64,000 nt of DNA, taken from the NCBI RefSeq assembly GCF_022811725.1, contig NZ_CP094527.1:7750001-7814000 (forward strand). Direction: 5' to 3'. Numbering within the stretch: position 1 is the first letter of the stretch; the number at the start of each line of letters is the position of its first letter. This stretch comes from Mucilaginibacter sp. SMC90 (GTDB taxonomy: Bacteria > Bacteroidota > Bacteroidia > Sphingobacteriales > Sphingobacteriaceae). The notes beneath the pieces were generated by a model. That model did no database searches. It was not told where the DNA came from and saw only the letters and a list, made by a program, of their open reading frames with translations. Position numbers and translations under genes: made by a program. Shown here piece after piece: positions 26,875 to 37,003 of the stretch.

Positions 26875-28176
26875 ATGAGTAACATAGTAGCCATAGTGGG
26901 CAGGCCCAACGTAGGCAAATCAACATTATATAACCGCTTAACCGAAAGCCGCAAGGCTATCGTTGATGACTTTAGCGGCGTAACGCGCGACAGGCACTAC
27001 GGTGTTGCCGAATGGCTTAACCACAACTTTACTATTATTGATACAGGCGGCTATGTAGCCAACTCCGACGATGTTTTTGAAGCCGCCATCCGTGAGCAGG
27101 TTGATATTGCCATTGAAGAAGCTACAGTGATCCTGTTTGTAGTGGATGTTACCACCGGTATCACTGACCTGGACGACGAGATCGCTAATCGCCTGCGTAA
27201 AAGCAAAAAACCTGTTTTTGTAGTGGTAAACAAACTGGATAACAATAACCAGGTTGCTGATGCCATGGTATTTTACAGCCTTGGCCTTGGCGAGATCTAC
27301 AGCATTTCGTCAATGACAGGCTCCGGTACCGGCGAACTTTTAGACGAAGTAGTAAAACACTTTGAAGATGAAGTACTGGAAGAAAACACCCGTCCTAAAT
27401 ATGCCATTGTAGGCAGGCCTAATGTTGGTAAATCGTCAATAATTAACGCCCTGATCGGTAAAGACCGCAATATCGTTACCCCAATAGCCGGCACCACGCG
27501 CGATTCTATCCATATCCATTATAACCAGTACGGTCATGATTTTATGCTGATAGATACCGCCGGGATGCGTAAAAAGACCAAGGTTAAAGAAAACATCGAG
27601 TTTTATTCGGTAATGCGTACCATTAAAGCATTAGAAGAAGCCGACGTAATTATCCTGATGATTGATGCCGTTGAGGGTTTTGAATCGCAGGATATCAACA
27701 TCTTCCACCTGGCCGAAAAGAATAAAAAAGGTGTAATGATTGTGGTGAATAAATGGGATTTGATTGAGAAGAACAACAAAACTGTCAAGGTATTTGAAGA
27801 GCAGATCCGCGATAAAATTGCCCCATTCAGTGATGTGCCTATTGTATTTACCTCCGTTACCGAAAAGCAAAGGGTGTTAAAGGTTTTAGACGTGGCCAAC
27901 ACCGTTTACAAGAACCGGGCGCGCAAAATACCTACTTCAAAACTAAACGAGGTAATGCTGCCTATTATCGAAAACTATCCTCCGCCTTCAATTAAGGGCA
28001 AGTACGTTAAAATAAAATACATTACCCAAATTGCAGGCTCATCGCCAATGTTCGCGTTTTTCTGCAATTTGCCGCAGTACGTTAAAGAGCCTTACTACCG
28101 CTTTATAGAAAACAAACTCCGCGAAAACTTCGAGTTTTCGGGTGCGCCGATACAGGTTTGGTTCCGGCAAAAGTAA
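26875..28176 (+). CDS. der: Ribosome-associated GTPase Der (EngA)
   Basis: The 433-residue protein has two tandem GTPase domains and a C-terminal KH-like domain, as in Der, which is needed for 50S subunit assembly. Domain 1 has GRPNVGKS, DTGG and NKLD. Domain 2 has GRPNVGKSS, DTAGMRKK and NKWD. The C-terminal domain ends around FRQK. It lies downstream of era, a common Bacteroidota arrangement. Confidence 0.97.
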   Translation: MSNIVAIVGRPNVGKSTLYNRLTESRKAIVDDFSGVTRDRHYGVAEWLNHNFTIIDTGGYVANSDDVFEAAIREQVDIAIEEATVILFVVDVTTGITDLDDEIANRLRKSKKPVFVVVNKLDNNNQVADAMVFYSLGLGEIYSISSMTGSGTGELLDEVVKHFEDEVLEENTRPKYAIVGRPNVGKSSIINALIGKDRNIVTPIAGTTRDSIHIHYNQYGHDFMLIDTAGMRKKTKVKENIEFYSVMRTIKALEEADVIILMIDAVEGFESQDINIFHLAEKNKKGVMIVVNKWDLIEKNNKTVKVFEEQIRDKIAPFSDVPIVFTSVTEKQRVLKVLDVANTVYKNRARKIPTSKLNEVMLPIIENYPPPSIKGKYVKIKYITQIAGSSPMFAFFCNLPQYVKEPYYRFIENKLRENFEFSGAPIQVWFRQK

Positions 28177-28177
28177 G

Positions 28178-28313
28178 AACCTTGATTTTTAGGATTTGAG
28201 GATCACCATGAGTTAAAACAGGATACCATTCTACAATAGAAGCATCCTGCTTTAACTCATGTTTTTTATAGCTATATCAGGAAATCCTCAAATCAAGAAA
28301 ATCAAGGTTCTGT
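28178..28313. repeat. Nested palindrome between convergent der and S41 protease genes
   Basis: The outer arms near 28178-28204 and 28287-28313 (AACCTTGATTTT... and ...AAAATCAAGGTT) pair, and inner arms ATGAGTTAAA and TTTAACTCAT pair inside them. It probably acts as a bidirectional terminator or forms a cruciform. Confidence 0.7.
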
Positions 28314-29900
28314 TTACTGCTCCAACCCTTTTTTAAATGCCACGTCATCAGTGTTTATCACTTTAAAATAGGCATTATCTCCCCATTTAAAGCGCGCGGT
28401 CTGAGCCTTAAGGATAGTTTTTATAGGCTCCCGGGAAATCTGCACTTCGTGCGAATCCATTTCCTTAACAGTTTGCGATGCATACAGGATAAATTGATCT
28501 ACCTCATCATTGCTAACGGCATATTGTGTTAAAAATTCACGCTCAGTGGGGTATTGTTTAAGCAGTTTCTGCTGGCGGTCAATAACATATGCGGTAAACA
28601 ATTGCTGTTGGCTCAGGTCCTGGATCAGCGGTGTAAACCTGCTGGTATCAGCCGGTACAAAAACATCCGGCATAATACCTCCCCCGCTAAAAACTTTACG
28701 ACCGGTTGAGGTATGGAATGACGGTGTTCCTTTAAACACACTATCGTTCAGGTTGCTTTGTTCTGAAAAAAGCTCGCCTTTTTGCATGCGCTGGGCCAGT
28801 TCATTGCGGTATTTGTCTACCCCGTTTTTGTATGATTTTTGGATGGAGCGGCCCGACGGGGTATAATACCTCGCCACCGTTAAATTCACTGCCGAACCAT
28901 CGTCAAAAGCAAACTGCTGTTGCACCAGGCCTTTTCCAAACGACCTGCGGCCAACGATAGTTGCCCTGTCAAGGTCCTGCAGGGCACCTGCTAAAATTTC
29001 ACTTGCCGATGCCGAATATTCATCAATAAGTACGGTGACTTTTCCTTTCTGAAACATGCCCGAATCTGTGGCAAAATAATCGGTACGTGGCTCGTGAATC
29101 CCTTTGGTATAAACTATCAGCTTTCCGCCGGTTAAAAACTCATCGGCCATTGAGGTAGCCGCGTTTAGGTACCCACCGCCATTGCCTCTCAGGTCAAGTA
29201 ACAATTTATCCATCCCGTCATTTTTCAGCGTAGTTAATGCTTTTCTGAAATCAACATCGGTAGTAGCCGAAAATTTACTGATCTTGATATAACCTGTTTG
29301 GGCATCGGCCATATAGGCGGCGTCAACACTACTCAAATCTACATGACCGCGTTTAACCTTAAGTATTTTCAGGTCTTTGCTTAAAGGAGGTAATACAGTC
29401 AGTTTTATTTCCGCGTCTTTATCTCCCCTAAAAACACCATTTATGCGGGTTGCTGTAAGCTTACTGCCCGAAAACTTTTTATCATCAACATTGATCACTT
29501 TACTCCCTACCAGCAGTCCTGCCTTTTCGGCCGGGCCACCGGCATAAACCTGTGTTATGATCAGGGTATCGCGCAGCAACTGGTACTCGATGCCTATGCC
29601 GTTAAAACCACCGTCTAATCTTTCATTAATGGATTGGGCCTGCTGCTGGGGTAAATACAGCGAATGCGGATCGAGGTTTTGAAGCAGGTTATTTACCGAA
29701 ACACCTTCAATGCTGTCAATGTTCACACTATCAACATAGTTGCGGTCAACCAGTTGCAGTACTTTGGCAATTTTGCTGTTTGCAGTAAACGAAAGACCGA
29801 GATTATGGGTCGCAAAATCCCTGTTAAGCAATAAGCCTATCATTATCCCCAAAAATAGCAGGATCATTGTCCGGAAAATTACACCTGCGGTCCTCTTCAT
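28314..29900 (-). CDS. S41 family C-terminal processing peptidase
   Basis: This 528-residue periplasmic serine protease of the CtpA/Prc family has an N-terminal membrane anchor or signal (residues 7-24). A PDZ domain spans about 85-170 (GFNGIGIEY, AGGPAEKAGL). The S41 catalytic core has DLRGNGGG, the nucleophile Ser in EYSASASEI and the Lys in RRSFGKGLVQ. A C-terminal extension follows. These enzymes trim exported proteins. It is convergent with der across a palindrome. Confidence 0.92.
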   Translation of the reverse strand: MKRTAGVIFRTMILLFLGIMIGLLLNRDFATHNLGLSFTANSKIAKVLQLVDRNYVDSVNIDSIEGVSVNNLLQNLDPHSLYLPQQQAQSINERLDGGFNGIGIEYQLLRDTLIITQVYAGGPAEKAGLLVGSKVINVDDKKFSGSKLTATRINGVFRGDKDAEIKLTVLPPLSKDLKILKVKRGHVDLSSVDAAYMADAQTGYIKISKFSATTDVDFRKALTTLKNDGMDKLLLDLRGNGGGYLNAATSMADEFLTGGKLIVYTKGIHEPRTDYFATDSGMFQKGKVTVLIDEYSASASEILAGALQDLDRATIVGRRSFGKGLVQQQFAFDDGSAVNLTVARYYTPSGRSIQKSYKNGVDKYRNELAQRMQKGELFSEQSNLNDSVFKGTPSFHTSTGRKVFSGGGIMPDVFVPADTSRFTPLIQDLSQQQLFTAYVIDRQQKLLKQYPTEREFLTQYAVSNDEVDQFILYASQTVKEMDSHEVQISREPIKTILKAQTARFKWGDNAYFKVINTDDVAFKKGLEQ

Positions 29901-30006
29901 AATTTATAACACAAAGTTAACAAATGCAAGGTCAATAATTTTTACCTGCACCCTTGCATTTGATGATTTTTACCGAATTTTGTTATAAATTATTTGAAAA
30001 TAGGCT

Positions 30007-30816
30007 ATGGAAACCACCACCGAAAGGGAATCGCACTATAAAAACCTCGAAAAACAGACCGTAAGGGAAATTTTAGAAAACATTAACAACGAGGATAAAA
30101 CCGTTCCATTGGCTGTTGAAAAGGCCCTGCCACAAATAGAAGCGCTTGCAACCATCACTGCCGAAAGGATGAAAAGCGGCGGCCGGTTGTTTTATATAGG
30201 TGCCGGCACCAGTGGCAGGTTAGGTGTGGTTGACGCGTCAGAATGCCCGCCAACATTCGGCGTTCCGTTTGATATGGTGGTTGGACTCATAGCCGGCGGT
30301 GACAGCGCTATCCGCAAAGCGGTTGAATTTGCCGAAGATGATGCCGTACAAGCCTGGCTTGATCTGCAGGAATTTAATATCAATGATAAAGACGTGGTGG
30401 TTGGCATAGCGGCTTCGGGCACTACGCCTTATGTAATTGGCGGCTTAAAAACCGCTAACGAACACAATATAGTTACTGGCTGTATTGTTTGTAACAGTGG
30501 CAGTCCGGTAGCAGCTGTGGCACAATACCCGGTTGAAGTAGTAACGGGACCGGAGTTTTTAACGGGCTCAACCCGTATGAAAGCCGGTACCGCACAGAAA
30601 TTAGTTTTGAATATGCTGAGCACAAGCGTTATGATCCAGCTTGGCCGCGTAAAAGGGAACAGGATGGTTGATATGCAGTTAAGCAACCATAAATTGGTGA
30701 ACAGGGGCACCCACATGGTAATGGACGAAACCGGCTTGAGCGAAGAGGAAGCAGCCGCGTTACTGAAACAATACGGCAGCGTACGGAACGCTGTTTATCA
30801 TTATTTAAAAAAATAA
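30007..30816 (+). CDS. murQ: N-acetylmuramic acid 6-phosphate etherase
   Basis: This 269-residue SIS-domain protein cleaves the lactyl ether of MurNAc-6-phosphate to GlcNAc-6-phosphate and D-lactate in peptidoglycan recycling. The signature GAGTSGRLGVVDASECPPTF includes the catalytic Glu. A second active-site Glu is expected near AVEFAEDD. LTGSTRMKAGTAQKL is the conserved sugar-phosphate segment. It is slightly shorter than E. coli MurQ. It is divergent from the S41 protease gene. Confidence 0.96.
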   Translation: METTTERESHYKNLEKQTVREILENINNEDKTVPLAVEKALPQIEALATITAERMKSGGRLFYIGAGTSGRLGVVDASECPPTFGVPFDMVVGLIAGGDSAIRKAVEFAEDDAVQAWLDLQEFNINDKDVVVGIAASGTTPYVIGGLKTANEHNIVTGCIVCNSGSPVAAVAQYPVEVVTGPEFLTGSTRMKAGTAQKLVLNMLSTSVMIQLGRVKGNRMVDMQLSNHKLVNRGTHMVMDETGLSEEEAAALLKQYGSVRNAVYHYLKK

Positions 30817-30923
30817 ACTGAATTTGAAAATGTGTTGATTTGAAAATTTGAAAATGCAAAGCAGCATTCGAGAAATTCCTCAATTCAATAAATTCAGGTT
30901 CAGACAAATTTGGAATTAACACA

Positions 30924-31490
30924 ATGCACGATATTGAACCATATTACCGCTGGAGAGATGATTACGTAGCATCTGAAGATGAGTTTTCGCCTTTTTATGC
31001 TACCGAATACAGCGAATTTGAATTTGACAAGCAGGTATATAATTACCTGCTGCACCCCCAATGGGATTCCTTCGGCTCCAATACACTTTACCTTAAAGTA
31101 CTTTTTGCCGATTACGATAAAGGCTACACCATTATTGAATTGATAGGCGAATGGAATGATGCCATTAATAACGACATCATGCTATTGAAGCGTGAGCTGC
31201 TCGACCTCATGATCGATAACGGCATCACCCACTTTATCCTGATAGGCGAAAACGTACTTAACTTTCACTCAAGTGATGATTGCTACTATGAAGAGTGGTT
31301 TCAGGATGTTGAGGATGGCTGGATAGCGGGCATCAATTTCCGCGAACACGTGATTGAAGAGTTTAAGAACAGCAATATCGATTATTACATCAACTTTGGC
31401 GGCGAGCTCGATAACCTCGGCTGGCGGGCATTAAAACCTGTACAGGTTTTTAAAAAGGTAGAAGAGCAGTTGATGCGTCGTTTAAATTAA
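30924..31490 (+). CDS. Conserved hypothetical protein
   Basis: This is a 188-residue acidic soluble protein rich in Tyr, Trp, Asp and Glu, without signal or membrane segment. YTIIELIGEWNDAINNDI and ITHFILIGENVLNFHSSDDCYYEEW suggest an alpha/beta fold. I do not recognise the family, though its placement beside core genes suggests a conserved Bacteroidota protein. A REP-like palindrome follows. Confidence 0.6.
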   Translation: MHDIEPYYRWRDDYVASEDEFSPFYATEYSEFEFDKQVYNYLLHPQWDSFGSNTLYLKVLFADYDKGYTIIELIGEWNDAINNDIMLLKRELLDLMIDNGITHFILIGENVLNFHSSDDCYYEEWFQDVEDGWIAGINFREHVIEEFKNSNIDYYINFGGELDNLGWRALKPVQVFKKVEEQLMRRLN

Positions 31491-31500
31491 CTCTAAACCA

Positions 31501-31600
31501 CTGCGTCATTGCGAGGAACGAAGCAATCCCCGACTGTACAGAGAAACCTGCATGGCCGCTCTGCCTCTTGGGGATTGCTTCGTTCCTCGCAATGACGCGG
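31501..31600. repeat. REP-like palindromic element
   Basis: A perfect 29-bp inverted repeat (31503-31531 and 31570-31598) with outer arms GCGTCATTGCGAGGAACG and CGTTCCTCGCAATGACGC encloses a 38-nt loop. This core is a widespread interspersed bacterial repeat. No transposase is adjacent. Confidence 0.85.
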
Positions 31601-31675
31601 TGGAGAGACAGGCATATATTCTTCACCTCATATTCACTTTTTATTCATAAATTCGTACTATAATTTTAACAAAAA

Positions 31676-32404
31676 ATGGAATTTAAAGAATCTAAATACA
31701 ACTACGATAATGTTATCGAAGTTAGAGATCAATCAGAAGTTTCTTCACGCAGGTTTATGGCCGGCGTTTTCAGCTGGATGTTTGTTGCGCTCGGCGTTTC
31801 GGCTGTAACTGTATACCTGTTTTTAAACATGGGCCTGCTGAGCCTGATCGTTGGCCCAACCGGCTTTACACCTTTCGGCTACTTCGCCTTGTTTTCACCA
31901 TTAGCGTTTTCACTGGTAATGCAGTTTGGCTATAACCGTATTTCGTACCCGGTACTGGTATTGCTTTTTGTGGCTTATGCCACGCTTATCGGTATCAGTT
32001 TAAGCCTGATATTTTTGATTTATACATCTGCATCAATATTAGGTGTTTTCATCACCGCGTCGGTAACTTTTGGTATCATGGGCATTGCTGGTTACACCAC
32101 TCAAATGGATTTAACCAAGTTTGGCTCAATCATGTACATTCTGTTCATCGGTATATTTGTAGCTTCACTGGCAAACTTCTTTATGCACAGCGAACAAATG
32201 GGCTATATCATCAGCTACATAGGCATAGCGGTATTTACCGGTTTAACTGCTTACTACATGCAAATGCTTAAACGTATTGGCGCGGGCATTGAATACGGCG
32301 ATGCAAGCTCGAAAAAACTGGCGCTGATGGGTGCATTAACACTATACATCACCCTGATCAACCTGTTTTTCATGATCCTCCGTTTATTCGGCAGAAGAAG
32401 ATAA
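31676..32404 (+). CDS. Bax inhibitor-1/YccA family membrane protein
   Basis: This 242-residue protein has seven hydrophobic segments, beginning with FMAGVFSWMFVALGVSAVT, as in the TMBIM/BI-1 family. The C-terminal part has LALMGALTLYITLINLFFMILRL, typical of bacterial members related to YccA/YbhL. The role in bacteria is unclear (YccA modulates FtsH). A strong intrinsic terminator follows at 32425-32456. Confidence 0.9.
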   Translation: MEFKESKYNYDNVIEVRDQSEVSSRRFMAGVFSWMFVALGVSAVTVYLFLNMGLLSLIVGPTGFTPFGYFALFSPLAFSLVMQFGYNRISYPVLVLLFVAYATLIGISLSLIFLIYTSASILGVFITASVTFGIMGIAGYTTQMDLTKFGSIMYILFIGIFVASLANFFMHSEQMGYIISYIGIAVFTGLTAYYMQMLKRIGAGIEYGDASSKKLALMGALTLYITLINLFFMILRLFGRRR

Positions 32405-32424
32405 TTTCAGTAAGAAACTCAATC

Positions 32425-32456
32425 AAAAAGCTGCCTCCAAAAAGGCAGCTTTTTTT
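32425..32456 (+). terminator. Intrinsic terminator after the BI-1 gene
   Basis: AAAAAGCTGCCT pairs with AGGCAGCTTTTT, followed by additional T. Confidence 0.85.
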
Positions 32457-32537
32457 GTTTAACAATGTGGCTTAGCTATGATATATTGTATACCTTATAC
32501 ACTTGCAAATGATAACTTTATTACGCAAATTTGCAGT

Positions 32538-32645
32538 GCTTATGGAGAAAGACGGAGGGATTAGACCCTGCGATGTCTTAGCAACCTGTGCTTCACAAGG
32601 TGCTACATTCTACCAGGCAGCAATTATGCGCCCGGACAGATAAGC
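32538..32645 (+). ncRNA. SAM-I riboswitch (S-box) upstream of metH
   Basis: S-box blocks are visible: GCTTAT for P1, AGAAAGACGGAGGGA, ACCCTGCGATG, TTAGCAACCTG, AAGGTGCTA, CCAGGCAG and GATAAGC closing P1. This matches the SAM-I aptamer. A small CGAAAGTC/GACTTTTCG hairpin follows and may be part of the expression platform. It lies about 200 bp before metH. Confidence 0.88.
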
Positions 32646-32689
32646 GAAAGTCATAATAACACCCGACTTTTCGATATAAGCTGTATTTA

Positions 32690-32845
32690 GATTTGAGATA
32701 TTAGATTTGAGATTTGAGATAGCTCCTGCTCTTTCCGATTGCTTGTTTAATATCTTTTTATCAGATATATGAGATAAAGTATTGAGTATCCAAGGCTTTT
32801 CGCCCCGGTCTCACATCTCAAAGCTCATATCTCACATCTCAAAAA
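32690..32845. repeat. Low-complexity GAGAT word repeats before metH
   Basis: AGATTTGAGAT words on the left and their complements (ATCTCACATCTCAAA-like) on the right form an imperfect long inverted repeat in the leader between the riboswitch and the metH ATG. No gene was seen. Confidence 0.5.
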
Positions 32846-35800
32846 ATGGACATTAGAAAAGAATTACAAAAACGCATCCTGGTAATTGATGGAGCGATGG
32901 GTACCATGATACAGCGGTACCAGCTTACCGAAAAGGATTTTCGTGGTGAGCGTTTTCGCGATCACCATAGCGACCTGCAGGGCAATAATGACCTGCTCAA
33001 TATTACACGTCCTGATATTATCAAGGCTATCCATGCCGAATATTTAGATGCTGGTGCCGATATCATTGAAACCAATACTTTCAGTACGCAGGTAATTTCC
33101 CTTGCCGATTACCACCTCGAAGAACTGGCCTATGAGCTAAGCTACGAAGGTGCACGTATTGCCCGTGAAGTAGCCGACGAATATACCCAGCGCAACCCTG
33201 CCAAACCGCGATTTGTTGCCGGTGCCGTAGGTCCAACAAACCGTACAGCTTCCCTATCGCCCGATGTAAACGACCCGGGATATCGTGCCGTTACATTTGA
33301 TGACCTGGCCGAGGCCTACTATGACCAGGTTCGTGGTTTGGTTGACGGCGGTTCGCATTTATTATTGGTTGAAACCATTTTTGATACCCTTAATGCCAAG
33401 GCAGCCCTTTTCGCCATAAAACGTTATGAGCTGGAATGCAAAGCTGCCGGTAAGGATTTTCCTGCTTTCCGCGATAGCGGTGGCATCATGATCTCAGGTA
33501 CCATTACCGATGCTTCCGGCCGTACCCTTTCCGGGCAAACGGTTGAGGCCTTCTGGAACTCGATAAGCCATGCCAACCTGCTTTCGGTAGGTTTAAACTG
33601 CGCTTTGGGCGCAAAAGAAATGCGCCCGCACCTCGCCGAACTTTCTGAAAAAGCAGGCGTGTACATATCGGCCTATCCAAACGCCGGTTTACCTAACGAG
33701 TTTGGCCAGTATGATGAAACCCCTCACGAAACCGCTCACCAGGTTGATGATTTTATTAAAGCTGGCTTAGTGAATATTGTAGGCGGATGCTGTGGTACAA
33801 CGCCCGATCATATTAAATGTATTGCCGATAAGGCTGCTGCATTCCCACCCCGCCCTATCCCTCAAATTGAGCCGGATATGCGCCTGAGTGGCTTGGAATC
33901 CGTTACCATAAAACCCGAAAGCATTTTTGTGAACGTGGGCGAGCGTACCAATATCACCGGTTCACCAAAATTCTCCAAACTTATCCTTGCCGAAGATTAT
34001 GAGGCCGCATTATCTGTTGCCTTACAGCAGGTAGAAGGCGGCGCACAGGTCATCGATATCAATATGGATGAGGGCATGATCGATTCGGAAGCGGTAATGG
34101 TGAAATTCCTGAACCTGGTTGCTTCTGAACCGGATATTGCCAAGCTGCCTATCATGATCGACTCCTCCAAATGGACAGTGATCGAGGCGGGTTTAAAATG
34201 CGTACAGGGCAAAGGCATCGTGAACTCCATCTCTCTGAAAGAGGGCGAAGATAAATTCAGGGAACACGCCAGCAAGATATTGAGTTATGGTGCAGCTACC
34301 GTAGTAATGGCCTTTGACGAAACCGGCCAGGCCGATTCATTGGAGCGACGCATTGAGATCTGTAAACGATCATATGATATATTAGTTAACGAAGTGGGCT
34401 TCCCGCCGCAGGATATCATTTTCGACCCCAACATCCTAACCGTTGCTACCGGTTTGGAGGAGCATAACAACTACGCGGTTGACTTTATTGAAGCCACCCG
34501 CTGGATCAAGCAAAACCTGCCCCATGCCAAAGTGAGCGGTGGGGTGAGTAATATTTCGTTCTCGTTCAGAGGTAACAATACCGTGCGCGAGGCCATGCAC
34601 TCGGCCTTCCTGTACCACGCTATTAAAGCGGGGATGGATATGGGCATTGTAAACGCAGGCATGCTGGAGGTTTACGAACAAATACCCAAAAACCTGCTTG
34701 AATTAGTTGAGGATGTACTGCTTAACCGTCGCCCGGATGCAACAGAAAGGTTAGTTGAATTTGCAGATACTATCAAAAGCAAAGGTAAGGAAGTGGTACG
34801 CGACGAAGAATGGCGCAAAGGCACTGTTCAGGAACGCCTTTCCCACTCACTGGTAAAAGGCATTGTTGAGTACCTGGATAACGATGTAGAAGAAGCCCGC
34901 CAGGCCTACAGTAAACCGCTTGAAGTTATTGAGGGCCCGCTAATGGATGGGATGAACATAGTAGGCGATTTGTTTGGTGCAGGCAAAATGTTTTTGCCAC
35001 AGGTAGTAAAATCGGCCCGTGTAATGAAAAAAGCGGTGGCCTACCTCCTACCTTTCATCGAAGAAGAAAAAAAGAATAACGTTAATGCCGATCAGCGTGC
35101 TAACGCCGGTAAGGTATTAATGGCAACCGTAAAAGGCGATGTGCATGACATTGGTAAAAATATAGTTGGCGTAGTACTGGCCTGTAACAACTTCGAGGTG
35201 ATAGACCTCGGTGTGATGGTGCCTGCACAACGCATTATTGAAGAAGCTAAAAAGCAAAATGTTGATATTATAGGCTTAAGTGGCCTCATCACCCCTTCGC
35301 TTGATGAAATGGTGCATTTTGCCAAGGAAATGGAGCGTGAAAACTTCACCATACCGTTGATTGTCGGCGGCGCTACTACATCACGTATTCATGCGGCTGT
35401 AAAAATTGCGCCTCAATATTCTGGTGCTGCTATTCACGTTCTGGATGCATCACGAAGTGTTACTGTGTGCAGCAGCCTTATGAGTAAGGATAACCGCGAC
35501 GCTTATATCCATGGCATTAAAGATGAATATGCCAAAGCTCGCGAGGCGCATGCCAACAAAAAATCCGACAAACGCTTTGTAACCATTGAAGAAGCCCGCG
35601 CAGGTAAATTCCAGATCAGTCTGGATGGTGATGTGGCCCCGAAACCGGCATTTACCGGCACTAAAGTATTTGAAGCATACCCGCTTGAAGAATTACTGCC
35701 TTACATCGACTGGACGCCGTTTTTCCATACTTGGGAACTTCGCGGCAGCTATCCAAAGATCTTTGATGATAAGTTTGTAGGCGTTGAAGCCAAAAAACTA

Positions 35801-36550
35801 TTTGACGATGCGCAGTTATTGATGAAACGCATTGTTGATGAAAAGCTATTGACAGCAAGCGGTGTTATCGGTTTTTGGCCGGCAAACAGCGTAGGCGACG
35901 ATATTGAACTATATACAGATGAAAGCCGCACAAATGTGCTAACGCGCATCCATACGCTTCGTCAGCAGGCCGAAAAGGTGAAGAACGATCCGTATTTTGC
36001 CCTGTCGGATTTTATCGCACCAAAAGAAAGCGGCGTACCCGATTACTTTGGCGGCTTTGCCGTAACAACCGGCTTAGGTTGCGATGAGCTGGTAGCTGAG
36101 TTTGAGGCCGACCATGACGACTATAACAGCATTATGGCTAAAGCTCTTGCCGACCGCCTTGCCGAAGCTTTCGCCGAAAAAATGCACGAACTGGTACGTA
36201 AAGAACACTGGGGTTATGCCAAAGGCGAACAGCTAAGCAATGTTGATTTGATCAAAGAGGAATACCAGGGCATCCGCCCGGCACCGGGTTATCCTGCCTG
36301 TCCGGATCATACCGAAAAAACTACATTGTTTGAATTGCTGAAGGCCGAAGATAATGCCCACATGCACCTTACCGAAAGCCTGGCCATGATGCCGGCTGCA
36401 TCGGTAAGTGGTTTCTACTTCGCGCACCCGCAGGCAAGGTATTTCGGACTGGGAAAGATCAGCAAGGACCAGGTGGAGGACTACGCGATAAGGAAGAACA
36501 TGCCGCTGGAAGATGTGGAGAGATGGTTGGGGCCGAATATTAATTATTAG
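32846..36550 (+). CDS. metH: Cobalamin-dependent methionine synthase
   Basis: This is a full-length 1234-residue MetH. The homocysteine-binding barrel comes first (start GAMGTMIQ, zinc cysteines at 315-316 in GGCCGTTPDH). The methyltetrahydrofolate domain (NVGERTNITGS) follows from about 350, then the cap, then the cobalamin domain with DVHDIGKN, where His767 is the B12 ligand. The SAM-dependent reactivation domain fills the C-terminus. It transfers methyl from methyl-THF to homocysteine. A SAM riboswitch lies upstream and metF downstream. Confidence 0.98.
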   Translation: MDIRKELQKRILVIDGAMGTMIQRYQLTEKDFRGERFRDHHSDLQGNNDLLNITRPDIIKAIHAEYLDAGADIIETNTFSTQVISLADYHLEELAYELSYEGARIAREVADEYTQRNPAKPRFVAGAVGPTNRTASLSPDVNDPGYRAVTFDDLAEAYYDQVRGLVDGGSHLLLVETIFDTLNAKAALFAIKRYELECKAAGKDFPAFRDSGGIMISGTITDASGRTLSGQTVEAFWNSISHANLLSVGLNCALGAKEMRPHLAELSEKAGVYISAYPNAGLPNEFGQYDETPHETAHQVDDFIKAGLVNIVGGCCGTTPDHIKCIADKAAAFPPRPIPQIEPDMRLSGLESVTIKPESIFVNVGERTNITGSPKFSKLILAEDYEAALSVALQQVEGGAQVIDINMDEGMIDSEAVMVKFLNLVASEPDIAKLPIMIDSSKWTVIEAGLKCVQGKGIVNSISLKEGEDKFREHASKILSYGAATVVMAFDETGQADSLERRIEICKRSYDILVNEVGFPPQDIIFDPNILTVATGLEEHNNYAVDFIEATRWIKQNLPHAKVSGGVSNISFSFRGNNTVREAMHSAFLYHAIKAGMDMGIVNAGMLEVYEQIPKNLLELVEDVLLNRRPDATERLVEFADTIKSKGKEVVRDEEWRKGTVQERLSHSLVKGIVEYLDNDVEEARQAYSKPLEVIEGPLMDGMNIVGDLFGAGKMFLPQVVKSARVMKKAVAYLLPFIEEEKKNNVNADQRANAGKVLMATVKGDVHDIGKNIVGVVLACNNFEVIDLGVMVPAQRIIEEAKKQNVDIIGLSGLITPSLDEMVHFAKEMERENFTIPLIVGGATTSRIHAAVKIAPQYSGAAIHVLDASRSVTVCSSLMSKDNRDAYIHGIKDEYAKAREAHANKKSDKRFVTIEEARAGKFQISLDGDVAPKPAFTGTKVFEAYPLEELLPYIDWTPFFHTWELRGSYPKIFDDKFVGVEAKKLFDDAQLLMKRIVDEKLLTASGVIGFWPANSVGDDIELYTDESRTNVLTRIHTLRQQAEKVKNDPYFALSDFIAPKESGVPDYFGGFAVTTGLGCDELVAEFEADHDDYNSIMAKALADRLAEAFAEKMHELVRKEHWGYAKGEQLSNVDLIKEEYQGIRPAPGYPACPDHTEKTTLFELLKAEDNAHMHLTESLAMMPAASVSGFYFAHPQARYFGLGKISKDQVEDYAIRKNMPLEDVERWLGPNINY

Positions 36551-36628
36551 TGGCAGTTACCTCATAGTTCAATATAAATTATTAGTGGCAGCTTTTAGTA
36601 GTAGTTATTTCGTTAACATAAATCACAC

Positions 36629-37003
36629 ATGACCGGAAGTTTTAAGGATTTAAAAGTTTATAAACTTGCATTTGAAACAGCAAGCGACATTTTTAAACTT
36701 ACAAAAGCGTTTCCTAAAGAAGAACGATATTCACTTACCGATCAAATAAGACGATCATCGAGATCTGTTTGCGTCAATATCGGAGAGGGATATAGGAAAC
36801 GTATTTATCCGAAGCATTTCACTTCCAAAATGACTGATGCCGACGGAGAAGCGACAGAAACGTCAATTTGGCTGGACTTTGCTTTAGATTGTGAGTATAT
36901 CGATCAACAGGTTCATACAAATCTTCAAACTAAATATCAGGAAATTGGCAGGATGCTAAACGGAATGGCTCAAAATCCGGAAAAGTTCTTACCTAAAAGC
37001 TGA
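36629..37003 (+). CDS. Four-helix bundle protein (23S rRNA IVP / S23 family)
   Basis: The 124-residue protein matches the S23/IVP four-helix-bundle family: FKDLKVYKLAFETASDIF, FPKEERYSLTDQIRRSS, VNIGEGYRK, then a variable linker, with WLDFALDCEYI near the end. The family occurs in 23S rRNA intervening sequences and, as Avd-type proteins, next to diversity-generating retroelements. Here it lies alone between metH and metF, and no reverse transcriptase or repeat pair was found. Flanking spacers contain short repeats (TTATTAGTGGCAG twice). Confidence 0.85.
   Translation: MTGSFKDLKVYKLAFETASDIFKLTKAFPKEERYSLTDQIRRSSRSVCVNIGEGYRKRIYPKHFTSKMTDADGEATETSIWLDFALDCEYIDQQVHTNLQTKYQEIGRMLNGMAQNPEKFLPKS

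Noticed and set aside
36629..37003. Possible diversity-generating retroelement (Avd-like protein)
   Set aside because: No reverse transcriptase, template repeat or variable repeat is visible within the window; only the four-helix-bundle protein is present.
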